This document shows, piece after piece, positions 10,558 to 22,492 of a stretch of DNA of 64,000 nucleotides. The stretch lies in contig JAWHQI010000019.1 of NCBI GenBank assembly GCA_033032865.1, positions 16,286,001-16,350,000 on the forward strand, read 5' to 3'. The notes beneath the pieces were generated by a model, which had not been told where the DNA came from, searched no databases, and saw only the letters and a program-made list of their open reading frames with translations. This stretch comes from Dactylorhiza incarnata (lineage: Eukaryota > Streptophyta > Magnoliopsida > Asparagales > Orchidaceae). Position 1 is the stretch's first letter. Every line of letters begins with the position of its first letter. Made by a program: the position numbers and the translations under genes.

Positions 10558-11877
10558 TGAAAGTGCACAGTTAACCTCACTAGAATTCTCTAGAGGGGGG
10601 TGAATAGAGATTAAAAAATATTTTGTGCAAAGTTAATATATATATATGTGTATGATCATAGATTAGAGCTTCCCACACACCAACAAGAATTAAACAAATA
10701 AAGAAAGTAAATGCAAGAAAAGAAATCACAGCACAACACAAGAAAATATAGTGGTTCCCCAAACTTTGGGTAGTCCACTCTTCTACCCCCTTGGTAGGAA
10801 TTCACTATCTTGCCCTGAGTCTTTTGATAAGGAGACTCTTAGAACCACCCTGAGTCTTTTGATAAGGAGACTCTTAAAACCAACTGAGTCTTTTGAAAAG
10901 GAGACTCTTAGAACCAGTACACTGAATTTTTTTGAAGAGAGATTCTAAAAACTCTTTTACAATGTTTAATTAAGAATAAGAAAGAAGAAAGAAATAAGAA
11001 CAAGAATGAATATTCTTCCTAGCAAGAAGATTGGAAGCACAAGAAGTGAATTAAATATTTCTTCTATAGAGAGAAGAAGATTTGTAGCTTTTCCCTCTTA
11101 TGTGAGAGCTATCAGAATTTGCAGCAGAGTGACTTCAGAAGCAGGAGAAGAAAAATGCTTGAATATTGCTGCAGGACTATTTCTCAATTCTCTCTTGTTC
11201 ACTTGGGAGCTTTTCCTCTTTTTCAATGAGTAGAATGGTGGATCACTCCTTGGTTTTTCTCTGTCGACCTCCTTCATATATATATAGCTCTGTTCATTCA
11301 AATAATACTCATAGGAGGATAATTAATTATCAGACAGAGAATTAGAAGGATAGAAACATTTCCATAGTTAGCATACCAATAGAAGGAAATAATTCATTCC
11401 AATTTCAAATAATGTCCATAATGAATTTTATCAAATTAGCCAAGAATCTAATAGAGGAAAAGAAAGATTCAGAACGGCTATAAGACATAAATTGATTCCA
11501 TATAAATCAGATCTATAAGATAAGGAAAGAGATCTGGCGATTTTGAATTCTGTCATAAAGATCGACGTGCGTCGATTACTATTCGACGTAAGCGTCGAAT
11601 ACATCCTGTCTGGATGTCGAGAGGAGAATAAGGAAGGTGCGTCGACAAAGGTGAGTCGACTACATTAGATGCGTCGACTAGAAATCAGAGTAGCGTCGAT
11701 AACACATACGTATAAATCTTCCTAAAGTTACTTCGACTCAATCTGAAGGAAACGTCGACTACATTTCGACGTTGCGTCGAATACTATTCGACGCATATTT
11801 ACTTAACCTTGATTTTCCTTTCTTAAAATTCATATTCAACTCTTTTTCAGGGATTAAGAGAAATCATTTTCCCAACA
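10558..11877 (-). repeat. Element E 5' LTR
   Basis: This LTR is 1320 bp and close to identical to 4308-5631, with scattered substitutions and small indels. TATA-like sequence lies at about 11275-11287, the TCGACG cluster at 11562-11795, and the stem-loop array near 10817-10907. The target duplication CGAGG follows at 11878-11882. Confidence 0.93.
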
Positions 11878-11882
11878 CGAGG

Positions 11883-12400
11883 GCATACAAACAAGCGAGT
11901 GCGCCCTCAAGTGGGTGTTGTGGTGTGCGATGAAGATGAACAAATAATATAACTGAAATAAATTACTTCTAGCATGCACTGAGATGTGCACGTGCAGTGG
12001 GTAACACATAGTGTCTTTTCCCCAGAATTAATATAAGCAATAGATGCAAATGATGTAACCATGAAAATTGACTAAATTGCTACGGGAAGAAAAGTTATCC
12101 ATGCTCAGAAATGAGCATACCAGAAGATTGGCGTTAATACTGGGATGGAAGTCCAAGTCCGCCACCAAAAGATCGCCACCCTACAAAAAGGACGCACCAA
12201 GCAATAACAAAAATAATATATTAAAGCATTAGCGGATTAGAAAAATAAAAACAACCATAACTTGGTTGTCTCCCAGTAGCGCTTTTGTTTACCATCCTTA
12301 AGCTGGACTAAACACCTGTATTATGCAGTTTAAAAGATTGTCTAAGCTTAAAAGCAGAAGTTAATAAATCCTAATTATTATTACATGCTCAGCAAAATAA
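11883..12400 (-). other. Element A internal region after its ORF
   Basis: No product is recognisable. On the minus strand near 12256-12285 the motif AGCGCTACTGGGAGACAACC resembles a short block commonly seen downstream of coding sequence in Athila/Tat elements. This supports the assignment of A to that group. Confidence 0.55.
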
Positions 12401-13653
12401 TCAACTATAAGTTGATTTAAAGTAGTAACTAGAAATAAAGAAAATGGGTCTGAAGACCCAACAGCAGCAGTCCAGAAGATCAGGAGCTTTCCATCTCCAT
12501 ATTTCATCTTTCTTCATCCTCTTCCTCTCCTCCAATCGGCGGTCATGGATGAAGTAGCGTTTACCACCATGCACCCAGTCTTTCAAAGAAAACGCAAGCA
12601 ATGATGATGAGGGAGAATATGTTATTAATTTCATCATTGTCATTTGCTTTCCCTTCCATGTATGCCTCTCAAAATTACCCAAGAATGGGTCTATAAATTC
12701 ATGCACCTGCAAAGGAATATGTGCAATATTAGAAATTAAAGCAGGAGGGAAAGCAGGAAGAATGAACTTATCAATATCTGCATTATAAGAAGGTTGATTA
12801 GGAAATAGAATTGAAGAAGAACTAAGTGAATCAAACAAAGGAGGAGCGATCCCGGTTTCACTCCTGGCAGGTTCCACAAAAGACTCAATGTCGGTTGCAA
12901 TATAATCACTGCAGGCATAATATGAGCAGCTAGGAACTTCGATGATGAGTTGGACCTTCTCCTCGGTGATGAGGTAGAAACCTCATCACTAAGGAAAAGG
13001 TCCTCCTCAGTGCAACTCATCATAGCTTCAGGCTCCATAGGCTTATCCTGCACATCTAAAAACTCAACAATAAGAGCAGAAGATACATGCATACAGATAC
13101 AAGAAAATATCTAAGTAGAAATAGGACTCAAGATAGAGTCCGATAGGAGTGAAGAAATATCCTCAAATACAGAATCCACAGGAAAGGATGGCACAATGGA
13201 GGAAGAAAACTCCATAATGTCATCGTGGTGATCAACAGCGACGCTGATCGACACATTCGTTGTGCTCCCAAGATGACCCAGGGGCCTAACGTATGTGTCA
13301 TCAGCGATGGAAGGAGCGGTGTCATAGGAAGGCAGTGGAATGGAGATAAGTGTTGGCTCATCATCCTCTCCCAATTGCAATTTCCATTGCTCACAGTCTT
13401 TCAGCGCGTGATTAATACTCTGACAACTCAAGCAGCACTTCCCAGTAGGTTTTGGTTGTGGAAAAGCCAAACCACCCAGTGAAGGCGATGCTCGCGATGG
13501 GGACACATAATTATAATAGGTTGGTTCATTGTATGAAGATGTAGATTCTCCATACGATGAACCATACCAATTATAATCATGGCTTCCTAGATGGCAATCA
13601 TCACTAGAATGATTAAACGATTTACACCACCTACATTGTTGATAAGCATACAT
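12401..13653 (-). pseudogene. Element A tandem zinc-knuckle ORF
   Basis: The first 180 codons (13653-13111) carry two intact zinc knuckles. CRWCKSFNHSSDDC is near residues 7-20 and CCLSCQSINHALKDC is near residues 93-107; both fit CX2CX4HX4C. An acidic block (LGEDDEPT) follows the second. After a stop at 13111 the similarity to element B continues in shifted frames (EEDLFLSDE, then ATDIESFVEPARS) down to about 12401, so the original protein was longer. The start is about 215 bases from the primer site. The best guess is a shortened RNA-binding Gag-like protein of a non-autonomous element. No protease or polymerase motif follows. Confidence 0.72.
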
Positions 13654-13870
13654 ATTGGTGCAAAGAAGGATTCACTAATAATATAAGTTAAAAGAAAATC
13701 TCAGTATGCACGATGAAAAATTTAAATCAACAGAAACCTGATTTTTAAAATACTTAAAAACAGATAAAAAGAGAATTTACAAATACTAAATTAAAACAAA
13801 TGCGATATACAAATGGAAAAGAACTTTATCTCTTGTCACTCTCTCTCAAAAAAACTCACACGACTGTGTT

Positions 13871-13887
13871 CCCCGACAACGTTGCCA
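13871..13887 (-). other. Primer-binding site of element A (decayed tRNA-Asp type)
   Basis: The minus strand reads TGGCAACGTTGTCGGGG, a three-mismatch version of the intact site of element B at 739-756. It lies six bases inside the 5' LTR. Confidence 0.8.
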
Positions 13888-13893
13888 AAAACT

Positions 13894-15456
13894 TGATGCG
13901 CAAATCTCGCACACCGCTATAGGCGGTAGCAAGACCGCGACATGAAACGGTAGTGTACCGATCGTTCAAGTAATATGAAACGAGGAGCAAATTCCCGAGT
14001 ATCGATCTCGAAGGAACACAGTAAGGTGGAGTTTACTATTGAGGAAGGACTTGAGATTGATGTCCTTTATGTTGGATGGGTTGCGGAAATGGGGGTTTTG
14101 GTTGGTGGAAATAAAGAGAAAATACTACAACTACTCCTATGCAATGCCGCTATGCAATGCTTCATGAGGCGGGATGGAGACTACATAGGCCTTGAACGCG
14201 CTACTTCGTTAGGGCGGATGGACGAGTAGGCAAACAGAATGAGGGTCGCAAGCACCTCGTCGATAAGCACGCCACTAGCAATTGCTAGTGCGGCACACGG
14301 AACACTCACACCACAATCACCACGAAAGCACACCTCAAGCACTCATAAGCATGAAAACATTTCATAATATATAACATGAAGTTCAACAAATATAGAGTGC
14401 AACATCATCAACATAAGAGAAACTGACTACAATCATAAGGAGGAAAGGAGGAAAAGCTAGAAATACAACCACATCCAGAGACTTGTTGGGATTCACGGTA
14501 GGAATCGTCGGGTTGTCAATCCGCATCAAAGCTCGTTCCTCAACTGCGTCCGGAGTCCAGAGGAGCTGTCACCTTCCCTCCAATATACCCGTCTTCTCCG
14601 TATCACGATTTGGCCGCCACAAAAGCTATGTACTCCTTCCTCCGTTGATGACAGTAGGGCTAGGATCTCTCCCTTGAAGTGCTTGGATGATGCGAGGTGG
14701 CCTCGGGTGAAAGGTGGAGGAAGAGTGGAGGAAAATTGAGTAGTCGACCCTTCCGGTGGAAGAAATCGCAGAACAAAATCGGGATCCTGAAAACCTAAAA
14801 ATCGTAGTTTAAATAGAGAAGTTGCAGAATTTTGTTCATGCACGACAAAATGCACGACCGTGCGTAAAAACGCATGACCAAATTCAGAATGCTATTTTGG
14901 GCCGCAAATGAACGCGCACGATCGACCAGATTGTGCGTGAAGGATAAACGCACGACCGTGCGATCTGGAAAATTACAAAATGACATAAGTTCTTAGATAA
15001 AAGAGGGAAACTCGTGCGATTTTTGTCACGCATGATCAAAACTGATCGTGCGCGAACAAAATGCATGAGCCGCGGAAGATCAACATTTATAAGCACTGCA
15101 TGAATCGCACGGTCGCTGAAATCGTGCGTCAAGGAATCGCACGACCGTGCGATTTCTCCAGGTTACAATTCCCATAGAATGAAGATCTGCCCACCTGCAA
15201 TATAAACCAACAAGCTGGGGAACATACCACCAGCACACAGAAATATATAATAACAACAAAATAAAGACATGGGGAGCATCATGTGCTTACCCCCAGCAGA
15301 ATAGTGCGCAATTGCACACCACAATGGTCCAAAATGAGCACTTCGTGAAGAAATGTGTTCAAGTGAAATATAAGCAATAATGTGCAGAAAGTGAAGTGCA
15401 TGTGCGTGAAAACAAGCCCAGATGAGTCCGAAAAACCCTATACACTGGACTCATCA
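13894..15456 (-). repeat. Element A 5' LTR
   Basis: This 1563-bp partner of 1432-2994 has the same GCACGAYCGTGC-like palindrome cluster (about 14840-15155). The target duplication CATAC follows at 15457-15461. Confidence 0.92.
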
Positions 15457-15461
15457 CATAC

Positions 15462-15870
15462 ATCACCTTGCATGAGTTTGATTCCTTGTGAGGAATCAGT
15501 GCTTGACTTTTATCCAAGCATTATTCCTCCCCCTGTTGTGCATACTACTACATCCATCTCTGATGACATATTTTAGGATGTTTCGCAGGATAAGGCAGGT
15601 GATTTTTGTGTCGTGCCTATTCTTATAGAGGAAGATATTTTCCAAGGTGACGAAGATTCTACCTCAGTACTGGTGGAGGAAGTCCAAATCGTGGAGGCGG
15701 CCACTGATGATCCTACTAAGCCCTGCAACATCGTCGACGATGTCGAAAGTATCCTTTTGCTACAACCTATCTGGAGTGAGATCAGGACCACTCACCCGAT
15801 TGATGTTTATTTAAGTTTTTCTTCTCTTTTATTTCCAGACCCCCTTCATCATTTGAGCCTCTGCAGGTTG
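15462..15870 (+). pseudogene. Element B zinc-knuckle ORF, segment 2
   Basis: This continues the frame cut at 1431 by element A. It reads through about 38 codons to a TAG at 15574-15576. The same frame then runs on with an acidic stretch (IEEDIFQGDEDSTS) that resembles EEDLFLSDE of element A's ORF. A frame change is needed after about 15845 to reach segment 3. The solo LTR C interrupts at 15875. Confidence 0.6.
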
Positions 15871-15875
15871 AGTCT
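15871..15875. repeat. Target-site duplication of solo LTR C (AGTCT)
   Basis: AGTCT is at 15871-15875 and again at 17576-17580, immediately outside the TG...CA ends of C. Confidence 0.9.
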
Positions 15876-17575
15876 TGATACGTAAAATTTACGATATATA
15901 ATATTCTCCAAATTCTGCGAACTATAGGAAAGAGCACCTATCGTTCATAGTATAGGATATCTAAAAATAAATATCAAGTGTCGTATTCCACGGGGCTGTT
16001 GAGTACTTCTACTCACGCAAATTATTATTATTTTATCAAGAGAATATTTAAAAGGGTTTTATAAAATGAATAATAAAAGAAGGGAAACATTTGATCAAGA
16101 ATCCTTATTAAGTAAAATATTTCGTAAAAATCATAAATTAATTTGGACAAACTTGACCGTGGAGGTTCCCAAAATATGGTAGAGCCTCTCTCGAGAGAAC
16201 TACCACCTAACCTTAGGTTGATCGATTAAGACCCCTCGGCCAGTCGAAACCCCTAAGCTTGCTTTATGCGGTGAGCCCCACTATTGGATTTTACTCTAAT
16301 CCAGAAGATTCGTGTCACCCTCTCTCGAGGAGTGCAAACAATTCTTTCTACCGATGAGCGATCTACCCGTATTTACGGATCTCTCGATACACTAAAATAC
16401 GGATCAAACTTGATTATCATAACCTAGAAATATGAAACCAATAATTGCAAATCAACGGTAAATCTTAGTTTTCCAAAACCAAACTATGAAAATGGGATTA
16501 CAAAATAATACTACTTAAGAATCCATCCGATCAAATGTAATAAAATTTGCTAAACATGCTTAAGTAAAAACAATTTTATAACTAAGAAAATGGAATTACA
16601 ATTGCAGGAATTGGAAATCTAAACTGTGAATTGAAATTACAAAACATGAAGTAAATTTGCATAAAGAAAATAAAATAAGAAAATGCTGAAAAACTAATCT
16701 AAAAAAGACCCAATCTAAGCTAGGATCGGATTCCTTGACAATGGAAGCAGCTGGGAATTTATTGGGAGAAAATTCAGAAGTCACGCCCCTAGGTCACTCC
16801 CGTGACCTAGGGCGTGTAAGGTGCAGAACGTGCGTCTTGAAAGCCCGGGAACGTTGGGCGAAAAACTGCCAAAATCCATCAATTTGGAGTACACGCCCCC
16901 TGGTCACGCCCGTGACTATGGCCGTGTAAGCTGAAACTTCTGCGGCGGAAAACTGCTTCATTAAATGTTCCCCCGAGTGAGTCACGCCCGAGACCTGGAG
17001 GTCACGCCCCAAGTCACGCCCGTGACCTAGGGCGTGTACAGAGAAAAACTTCCAAGATTACACTGCGAAGCATTCGGGAGAAAATTGTAATTTTTCTCAG
17101 TACACGCCCGTGTTCACGCCCATGTCACGCCCATGACATGAGGGCGTGTACTTGGGAAAATTCTCCAGATTTGTAGATAATCTCGTGCTCGTCCCGAAAT
17201 GTGGTGGCACGTCCCGTAACTCTTCCTGGATTGAAAGTTATGATCATTTGAAATTCTGCAACCATCATAGTCTTCTTCATTGTTTTTGGAGAGTACACGA
17301 CCTTGGGTCACAACCATGACTTGATTACACGCCCCTTGGTAACGGGCGTGACCTAGGGCGTGTAATTTTAAAATTCTGAATTTACTATTCGCAGACCAAA
17401 ATTATGAATTTTTACTATTCGCAGACCAAAATGCAAAAATTGCTCTGGGACCTCTCAAAAGCCCTGAAAACACAAAACAAAGTAAATTAGAAATATATTA
17501 AACTAAAACTATATAATAATTAATTAATTACTACTAAAATATTATATCAAAATAACTATAAATAATGCATTATCA
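15876..17575 (-). mobile_element. Solo LTR C (Tat/Ogre-like)
   Basis: A 1700-bp unit starts TGATACG and ends GCATTATCA with AGTCT duplicated on both sides. It contains no second LTR, primer site or coding sequence. The motif GTCGTATTCCACGGGG near its left end, read with the LTR in minus orientation, is typical of the 3' end of Tat-type LTRs. It matches the related solo LTR C' at 24455-26036 in the opposite orientation. Intra-element LTR recombination is the likely origin. Confidence 0.87.
16782..17364. repeat. CACGCCC/GGGCGTG palindrome cluster in LTR C
   Basis: Repeated imperfect inverted units built from CACGCCC...GTGACC(T)AGGGCGTGTA occur at 16782-16819, 16890-16927, 16980-17040, 17100-17152 and 17325-17364. 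They could form strong hairpins. The same motif family is in C'. Confidence 0.8.
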
Positions 17576-17580
17576 AGTCT

Positions 17581-17877
17581 TCACAGGTACTCAAGGAGGA
17601 CTTGGAGCATTTTACTCAGGTCAATGATGAGTGTAGCCTCTCATGTGAGGAGGTTGATCCCTCATCCCTAGAGGAAGCCTTACTCATTACCATTTCCTCC
17701 TGTCTCCTCCCTAAAGACGACACCTTGCTGGGCAAGGATAGTTTTGGTGAGATTTGTGAGGAGTACTCCTCCTCTTCTTACTTTTTATTCCCTCTACCTA
17801 TGACGAACAAGTATTATTATTTAGGTAGAGGAGTAACTGTTCAATACAGTAAAGAGACTGTTACATCTGCCGGATGA
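17581..17877 (+). pseudogene. Element B ORF, segment 3
   Basis: About 97 codons continue from the acidic B frame once solo LTR C is removed (LQVESSQVLKEDLEHF across the junction). The segment is acidic and Ser-rich and ends with TGA at 17875-17877 at the border with copia LTR F. No domain is recognised. Confidence 0.5.
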
Positions 17878-19381
17878 AGATCGGCAACTTAGCCTGATGA
17901 CGATTGGCCTCTTATGATTGAAGAAGATTCTTCTGATTCAGATCTTTGATTAACTCACTTTTTGCCTGAACGGCGACTTCTCAGTCAATGAAGATGACTG
18001 ATTCTTTTGAGAACGCTTGAATCTTGTTCTCTTTCTTCTCCGCTAAATATACTGTTCTATTGGAGAGCGGCGGGATTCTTTTCGTCGTTCTTTTTCTTGC
18101 ACATCAAGCTTCTTTCTTTTCGATCGATTTCTCTCTCTTTATTAGGGCAACCTCTTATCTCTATTATAAGACTGCGAGGTCCCCAACGGTCTTCTGAAAA
18201 AGTGCCTTAAGTGTCATACGCTCCTTTCCTTAAGAGCACGCGCTGATTAGACAATCAGGCGGCGGCATTAATTGCTGACAGCACGTCTGCAAGATTTGAA
18301 TTCTGTCTTGAAGATATTTGCATCATTACAACGACAAGCTATTTCTGACTGTGTCGTCGCGATCTTCCTTCTTGCATTATGTCGTCTTGATCATATTGTT
18401 CTCTCGACGACATGCATTCTTTATGACAATGTTTGTTCTTTCTCGACGACACAACCACTTTGGTGAAGTCGACGTTACTGCGTCTTCTCAGCGTTCGACG
18501 AACGCATTCTGAGATCGACGAACTTGCCGTCCTTTGTTCGATGATCTGCATTCTTCGTTCGACGATCTTGCCAAGTCTTAGTGGTCGACGATCTTCCTTC
18601 CGAGTTCGACGATCTTACTTCTGCGCTCGACGAACATGCCAAATCTCAGCAGTTGTCGATCTTCCTTCTGAGCTCGATGATCTCCATTCTGTGTTCGACG
18701 AACTCGCCAAACTCTGCGGTCGACTAACTCACCCAAGTCTCAGCTGATTCTTCCTTTCTGTCTGTGTTCGACGAACAACCTTCTGAGTTCGACGAACATG
18801 CCAACTATCAGCTGTTTCTTCTATCTCGTCTCAGCGGTCGACAAACTATGTTCTGCGTTCGATGAACGGCTCTCTGCGTTCGACGAACACGCCCTTTGTG
18901 CCTTCTCAGCGGCTCCTTCTCTGGTCTCGTCTCAGCGGTCGACGAACTGAGTTCTGCATTCGACGAATGGCTCTCTGCATTCGACGAACACACCATTCTT
19001 TCCAATCTGCACGCTGCTCCTTTCCCGTCTCAGCGGATCCGCTGAGAAAATGATCTCATCCCAGCAGTTTCTTGGCTATCTGCAGCTCAGCTTGCTTATA
19101 ATCTTTCTCAGCGGCTCCTGTTCTGGTCTCGTCGATTCTGCTAAGATAGTGGGCTCGTCTCAGCAGTTTTGACCCTTCTTCTCAGCGGTTCTGCTGAGAC
19201 AAATCTTCATCTCCTTGTAGATGAATTCTCCTAATCTAAGGGCATATTTGGCCCTTCCTTTTGAGTCACTTGTGCCTGAATATCCTACACAAGTATAGCT
19301 TTATTAAATACAATATGTCCTTAGCATTTTGTGTGATGCCTCTTCAAATCAAGGTAATATTGAGGGCAATATTCCCAACAT
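17875..19381 (-). repeat. Truncated copia (SIRE-like) LTR F
   Basis: The right end (CTTCAAATCAAGG...CCCAACA) matches the ends of D and E LTRs read in minus orientation. Many GTTCGACGAAC-type motifs lie at 18475-18975, and CTCAGCGG repeats lie between them and up to 19195. The left end lacks the TGAAAG...CTAGAGGGGG block, and the flanks (GCCGGA, TAAACG) show no target duplication. It is therefore a broken copy. Open frames at 18433-18747 and similar only reflect the repeats. Confidence 0.65.
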
Positions 19382-20588
19382 AAACGATGCTCACAGATAC
19401 AGCCAAGGGTGCTCCCGTGCTAGATTGCCCCATCTCCATCTCTACCAGCCTCTTGTGCTTCAGCATCTCCTCGGTCCCCTAAAATGATAAGATCCACCGA
19501 CCATTAGTCAAAAGACTAAGCCAATCCCCCACCCCTCCCATGATGACTCTGAGGCACCGAGCGAAAGGAATGAAGCGGAGGACAATCAAAGGGTGTAAGC
19601 AATAGCAGGTGACGGGGGTAGAATCTACAAGGAATGTCTACCACTATGCAATATATATCATAACCGAAGCAGTAAGTATAATAAAGTAGGAACAGGTAAA
19701 GTAAACAAGTAGAGCAGACATATAAAGGTAAGTAAGGAAAAGTAACCGTTGATTAATTGGAATGCCCACACAAACCTATAGACCAAGGGGTCATTTAGCA
19801 AGGCCTATCGTATAAGAAGTCCCATAACCAACTTATACGATAGGGGTAGGGGTTGAAATGCAATGTTGATGTTATGACATGCAAGGTATGTAGTTAAATG
19901 TTATGTTCACACAAGTGCAACTCATACACTACGACTCTATGCGCACAGACCTTTAGTTCCCCCTTTTTGGAGCTAGCAAAACTCCCAGGATACTTCTGTA
20001 GTGGCAAACAGAAAAGGTGGGTTGGGCCTCGCCCACCTTTAGGTTGGTATTTGCACTACCTAACCTAGACCTATTGTACGCCTCAACGCTAAGAACACAA
20101 CAGCGGAGTCCATCCGTATTCTTGTTGGTTAGACCATAAGACTTGTCTTGGTAAAGGGTTATCCCACTTACCGAGCCCAAGTATTAATGTCGGTGCAATG
20201 ACCATAGACACTAAGGACCCACCACCTTATGCACATGCAAACATGTTTACATCTATCTCCGAGCCATAAGCTCCCTGGGCTAACCTGTCTGGCACAACAA
20301 ACATGGTTGAGTCACAACTCACCAGACTAAGAAGTGTATTGCTACAACCACCGAGCCTACCGCTCATAAGACCAAACCGACTAAAGCACCCGTGACAATG
20401 GAGTGTGAGTGAATATATTACCTCGGTAATCTTGTACAACAACTTAGCCCTACAGTTTATGGTTAACCTTGGACTTCCCGAGGATTACCCTGTAAGGGGC
20501 TCGCTACGGTACTAGGAAGTATACTGGGATGACACCCCAAGGCTCCATTTCTCAAGGCATTTACTGTTATGGGTATCTACCCATATGC
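19382..20588. other. Unclassified region L, left part
   Basis: No protein product is recognised. The sequence is interrupted by a TRIM and by element H and continues at 41702. Its composition and its right-hand terminus TGTTACA at 43754 suggest a long Ty3/gypsy LTR, but no partner LTR or primer site is visible. Small frames here have no recognisable homology. Confidence 0.35.
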
Positions 20589-20593
20589 CTAAG

Positions 20594-20778
20594 TGTTGGA
20601 ACTGCGGTTCAGAATCGCCCTGGTGCTGCGGTACTATTCGAAGCGGAAGGGTGTGTCCCCCGTGGACCTAACTGGCTGCCCCGTGGATCCGCCCGAGGAC
20701 CAAGTTGATATAAAGAACAGTTGCGCCTTCACCATCAGTCGGGGCTTTTGGTGTAGTTGATTGCGCTGGTTCCTCTCA
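20594..20778 (+). repeat. TRIM 5' LTR
   Basis: 185 bp, TG...CA, preceded by the target duplication CTAAG. Confidence 0.95.
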
Positions 20779-20851
20779 ATTGGTATCAGAGGGGGTCGCA
20801 GGTTCGAAACCCCGGGGTCGTTTCTGGGGGGGGGGGGGGGGGGGGGGAGGT

Positions 20852-21036
20852 TGTTGGAACTGAGGTTCAGAATCGCCCCGGTGCTGTGGTACTATTCGAA
20901 GCGGAAGAGTGTGTCCCCCGTGGGCCTAACTGGCTGCCCCATGGATCCGCCCGAGGACCAAGTTGATATAAAGAACAGTTGCGTCTTCACCATCAGTCCG
21001 GGCTTTTGGTGTAGTTGGTTGCGCTGGGTCCTCTCA
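20852..21036 (+). repeat. TRIM 3' LTR
   Basis: 185 bp, preceded by a run of about 22 G residues ending in GAGGT and followed by CTAAG. Confidence 0.95.
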
Positions 21037-21041
21037 CTAAG

Positions 21042-22492
21042 CCTCTTACCATTTCACTTGTATTAACCCTAGGTGGTTTATGACACGCTCGGGTAAAGAC
21101 GATATTTCATCAATCCCAAGCACAACCTTACCCTCAGCTCACCCAGCACTCTTATCTCCTAAACTCCTTTCTGATGAACTCATCCACTTCGTCCGGACCA
21201 TGTACACAAAATATATGCCACTTCCACTTGGTAGGCCCCTAAATACCCAAGTTTCCCATTTTTACTATACGCAGACCAAACTAACCATATGAAGCTAATA
21301 AGTAGAAGTACTCCAAATATTCATCCACATGACACAAGATTTTTACTGGAGGACTATCATGGCATTATAAGACTAAATCCAAAGACTCATATTTTTCCTC
21401 AACATTTTAGCATTTATTTAAATTTCTCCAATATTTGCCAAGTATGAATATGAACATGAAGTGTAAGGTAATCTTATGATACGACTCTCATAAAATTAAG
21501 ATAAATCTATCATGCCAAAATAATAGTAAATACAGAGTGTCAGAATTTTACAATCAGGAATTGTCCTCTAATTATAATATTTAGCATTTTTCCAAAGTTG
21601 GAGGTTAATGAAGGAACCATCAAAATTACTTATCCAAAAATTATGGGAATAGTAGACATTCTTATTAGTCAGAAAAGTTTTCAGGACAAATTACAGAATT
21701 TATAAAGGCAAAATAATCACATAAATGAAAATTCCAAGGAAACACTGTCTAGGGAAAATTGTGAAGTAACCTACTGTTAAATAATTCCAAAAATTATGAA
21801 AGAAATACTAGAACTCCAATATGTTTATAAAGGATTGTTGACTGAGTTTCGCAATTTATGGAAATCATTTTCTCACCTAAATAAATATTCCAAATAAATC
21901 TTAATATGAGCATGTTGTGAAGTAGCCTACTGATAACAATATCCAAAAATCGTTTAACAATTTACAGAGCTTCCTAGTGCTCTAAAATGCCCTATCACCA
22001 AGTTGCACATTTTTCCAGAGAGTTTTGGACCCTTAATTATATTTCCTAAGATTAAGGTAAAATAAGTGCCTTGTGAATGAAGTGTTGGTTAAATCACCTA
22101 ATTAATTACACAAAAATTACCAGAGGTCCATCATATGAAAATAAAGGCACTACCAAAGTTTTATCACCATCCAAGGCCATTTGAATGAGTAAGTATCTCC
22201 AATAATGAAAAGCCCTAAAGGGGTTATAACCTAATTTAGGGGAAATAAATACTCCTAAAATTCTCTCAAAATTCTCTAGGGCATTATTACACCCAATGAA
22301 CATATCTACCAAGTCCCATGACCATTCTAGGACTTTTGACCACATGACCTTCACAAGGTTCTATGTGCAACTATAGGGGTAAAGCTAGGGTCCTAGGGCA
22401 TATCCACCTCCACACTAACCCAAATCACTCATGGGGGTGTTTTAGGAGATCCTAAACCAGGGTCGAAGGTCTCAACTCATGTTGATGAGTTT
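21042..22492. other. Unclassified region L, middle part
   Basis: AT-rich DNA without a recognisable gene. It runs to AGTTT (22488-22492), the target duplication of element H, and its sequence resumes after 41701. Confidence 0.4.

Larger units (their letters stand above)
4308..11877 (-). mobile_element. Element E: pol-less Ty1/copia (SIRE-like) element with gag and accessory gene
   Basis: LTRs of 1324 bp (4308-5631) and 1320 bp (10558-11877) flank a 4.9-kb interior, with CGAGG target duplications. On the minus strand the order is 5' LTR, initiator-Met primer site, gag (10451-8133), a 440-bp spacer rich in TCGACG motifs, an accessory ORF with an intron-like insertion (7691-5816), polypurine tract, 3' LTR. 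Compared with D, the whole protease-integrase-RT-RNase H block is missing between gag and the accessory gene. The element is therefore non-autonomous. Gag has four in-frame stops and the accessory ORF has one, so this copy is probably dead. Confidence 0.92.
1432..15456 (-). mobile_element. Element A: non-autonomous Tat/Athila-like LTR retrotransposon (LARD-like)
   Basis: Two 1563-bp LTRs (1432-2994 and 13894-15456) begin TGATG and end CATCA, with a CATAC target duplication outside. On the minus strand the order is 5' LTR, tRNA-Asp-like primer site, zinc-knuckle ORF, noncoding stretch, polypurine tract, 3' LTR. Nothing resembling protease, reverse transcriptase or integrase is present. Without the nested copia element E the body is about 6.4 kb. 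It would depend on enzymes from an autonomous relative. By eye the LTRs differ at several percent of positions, so the insertion is not recent. Confidence 0.88.
20594..21036 (+). mobile_element. TRIM element (443 bp)
   Basis: Two 185-bp direct repeats (20594-20778 and 20852-21036) begin TGTTGGAACT and end CCTCTCA. They flank a 73-bp interior with an initiator-Met primer site (TGGTATCAGAG, 20781-20791), a B-box-like GGTTCGAAACC and a G-run polypurine tract (20826-20850). The target duplication CTAAG is at 20589-20593 and 21037-21041. The LTRs differ at about 10 of 185 positions. It has no coding capacity and must be mobilised in trans. Confidence 0.95.

Noticed and set aside
18433..19053. Cys/Arg/Ser-rich frames in LTR F
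   Set aside because: They come from the TCGACGAAC and CTCAGCGG repeats and occur on both strands.
20757..21066. Gly-rich frames across the G run at 20826
   Set aside because: This is the TRIM primer site, polypurine tract and LTR, not coding sequence.
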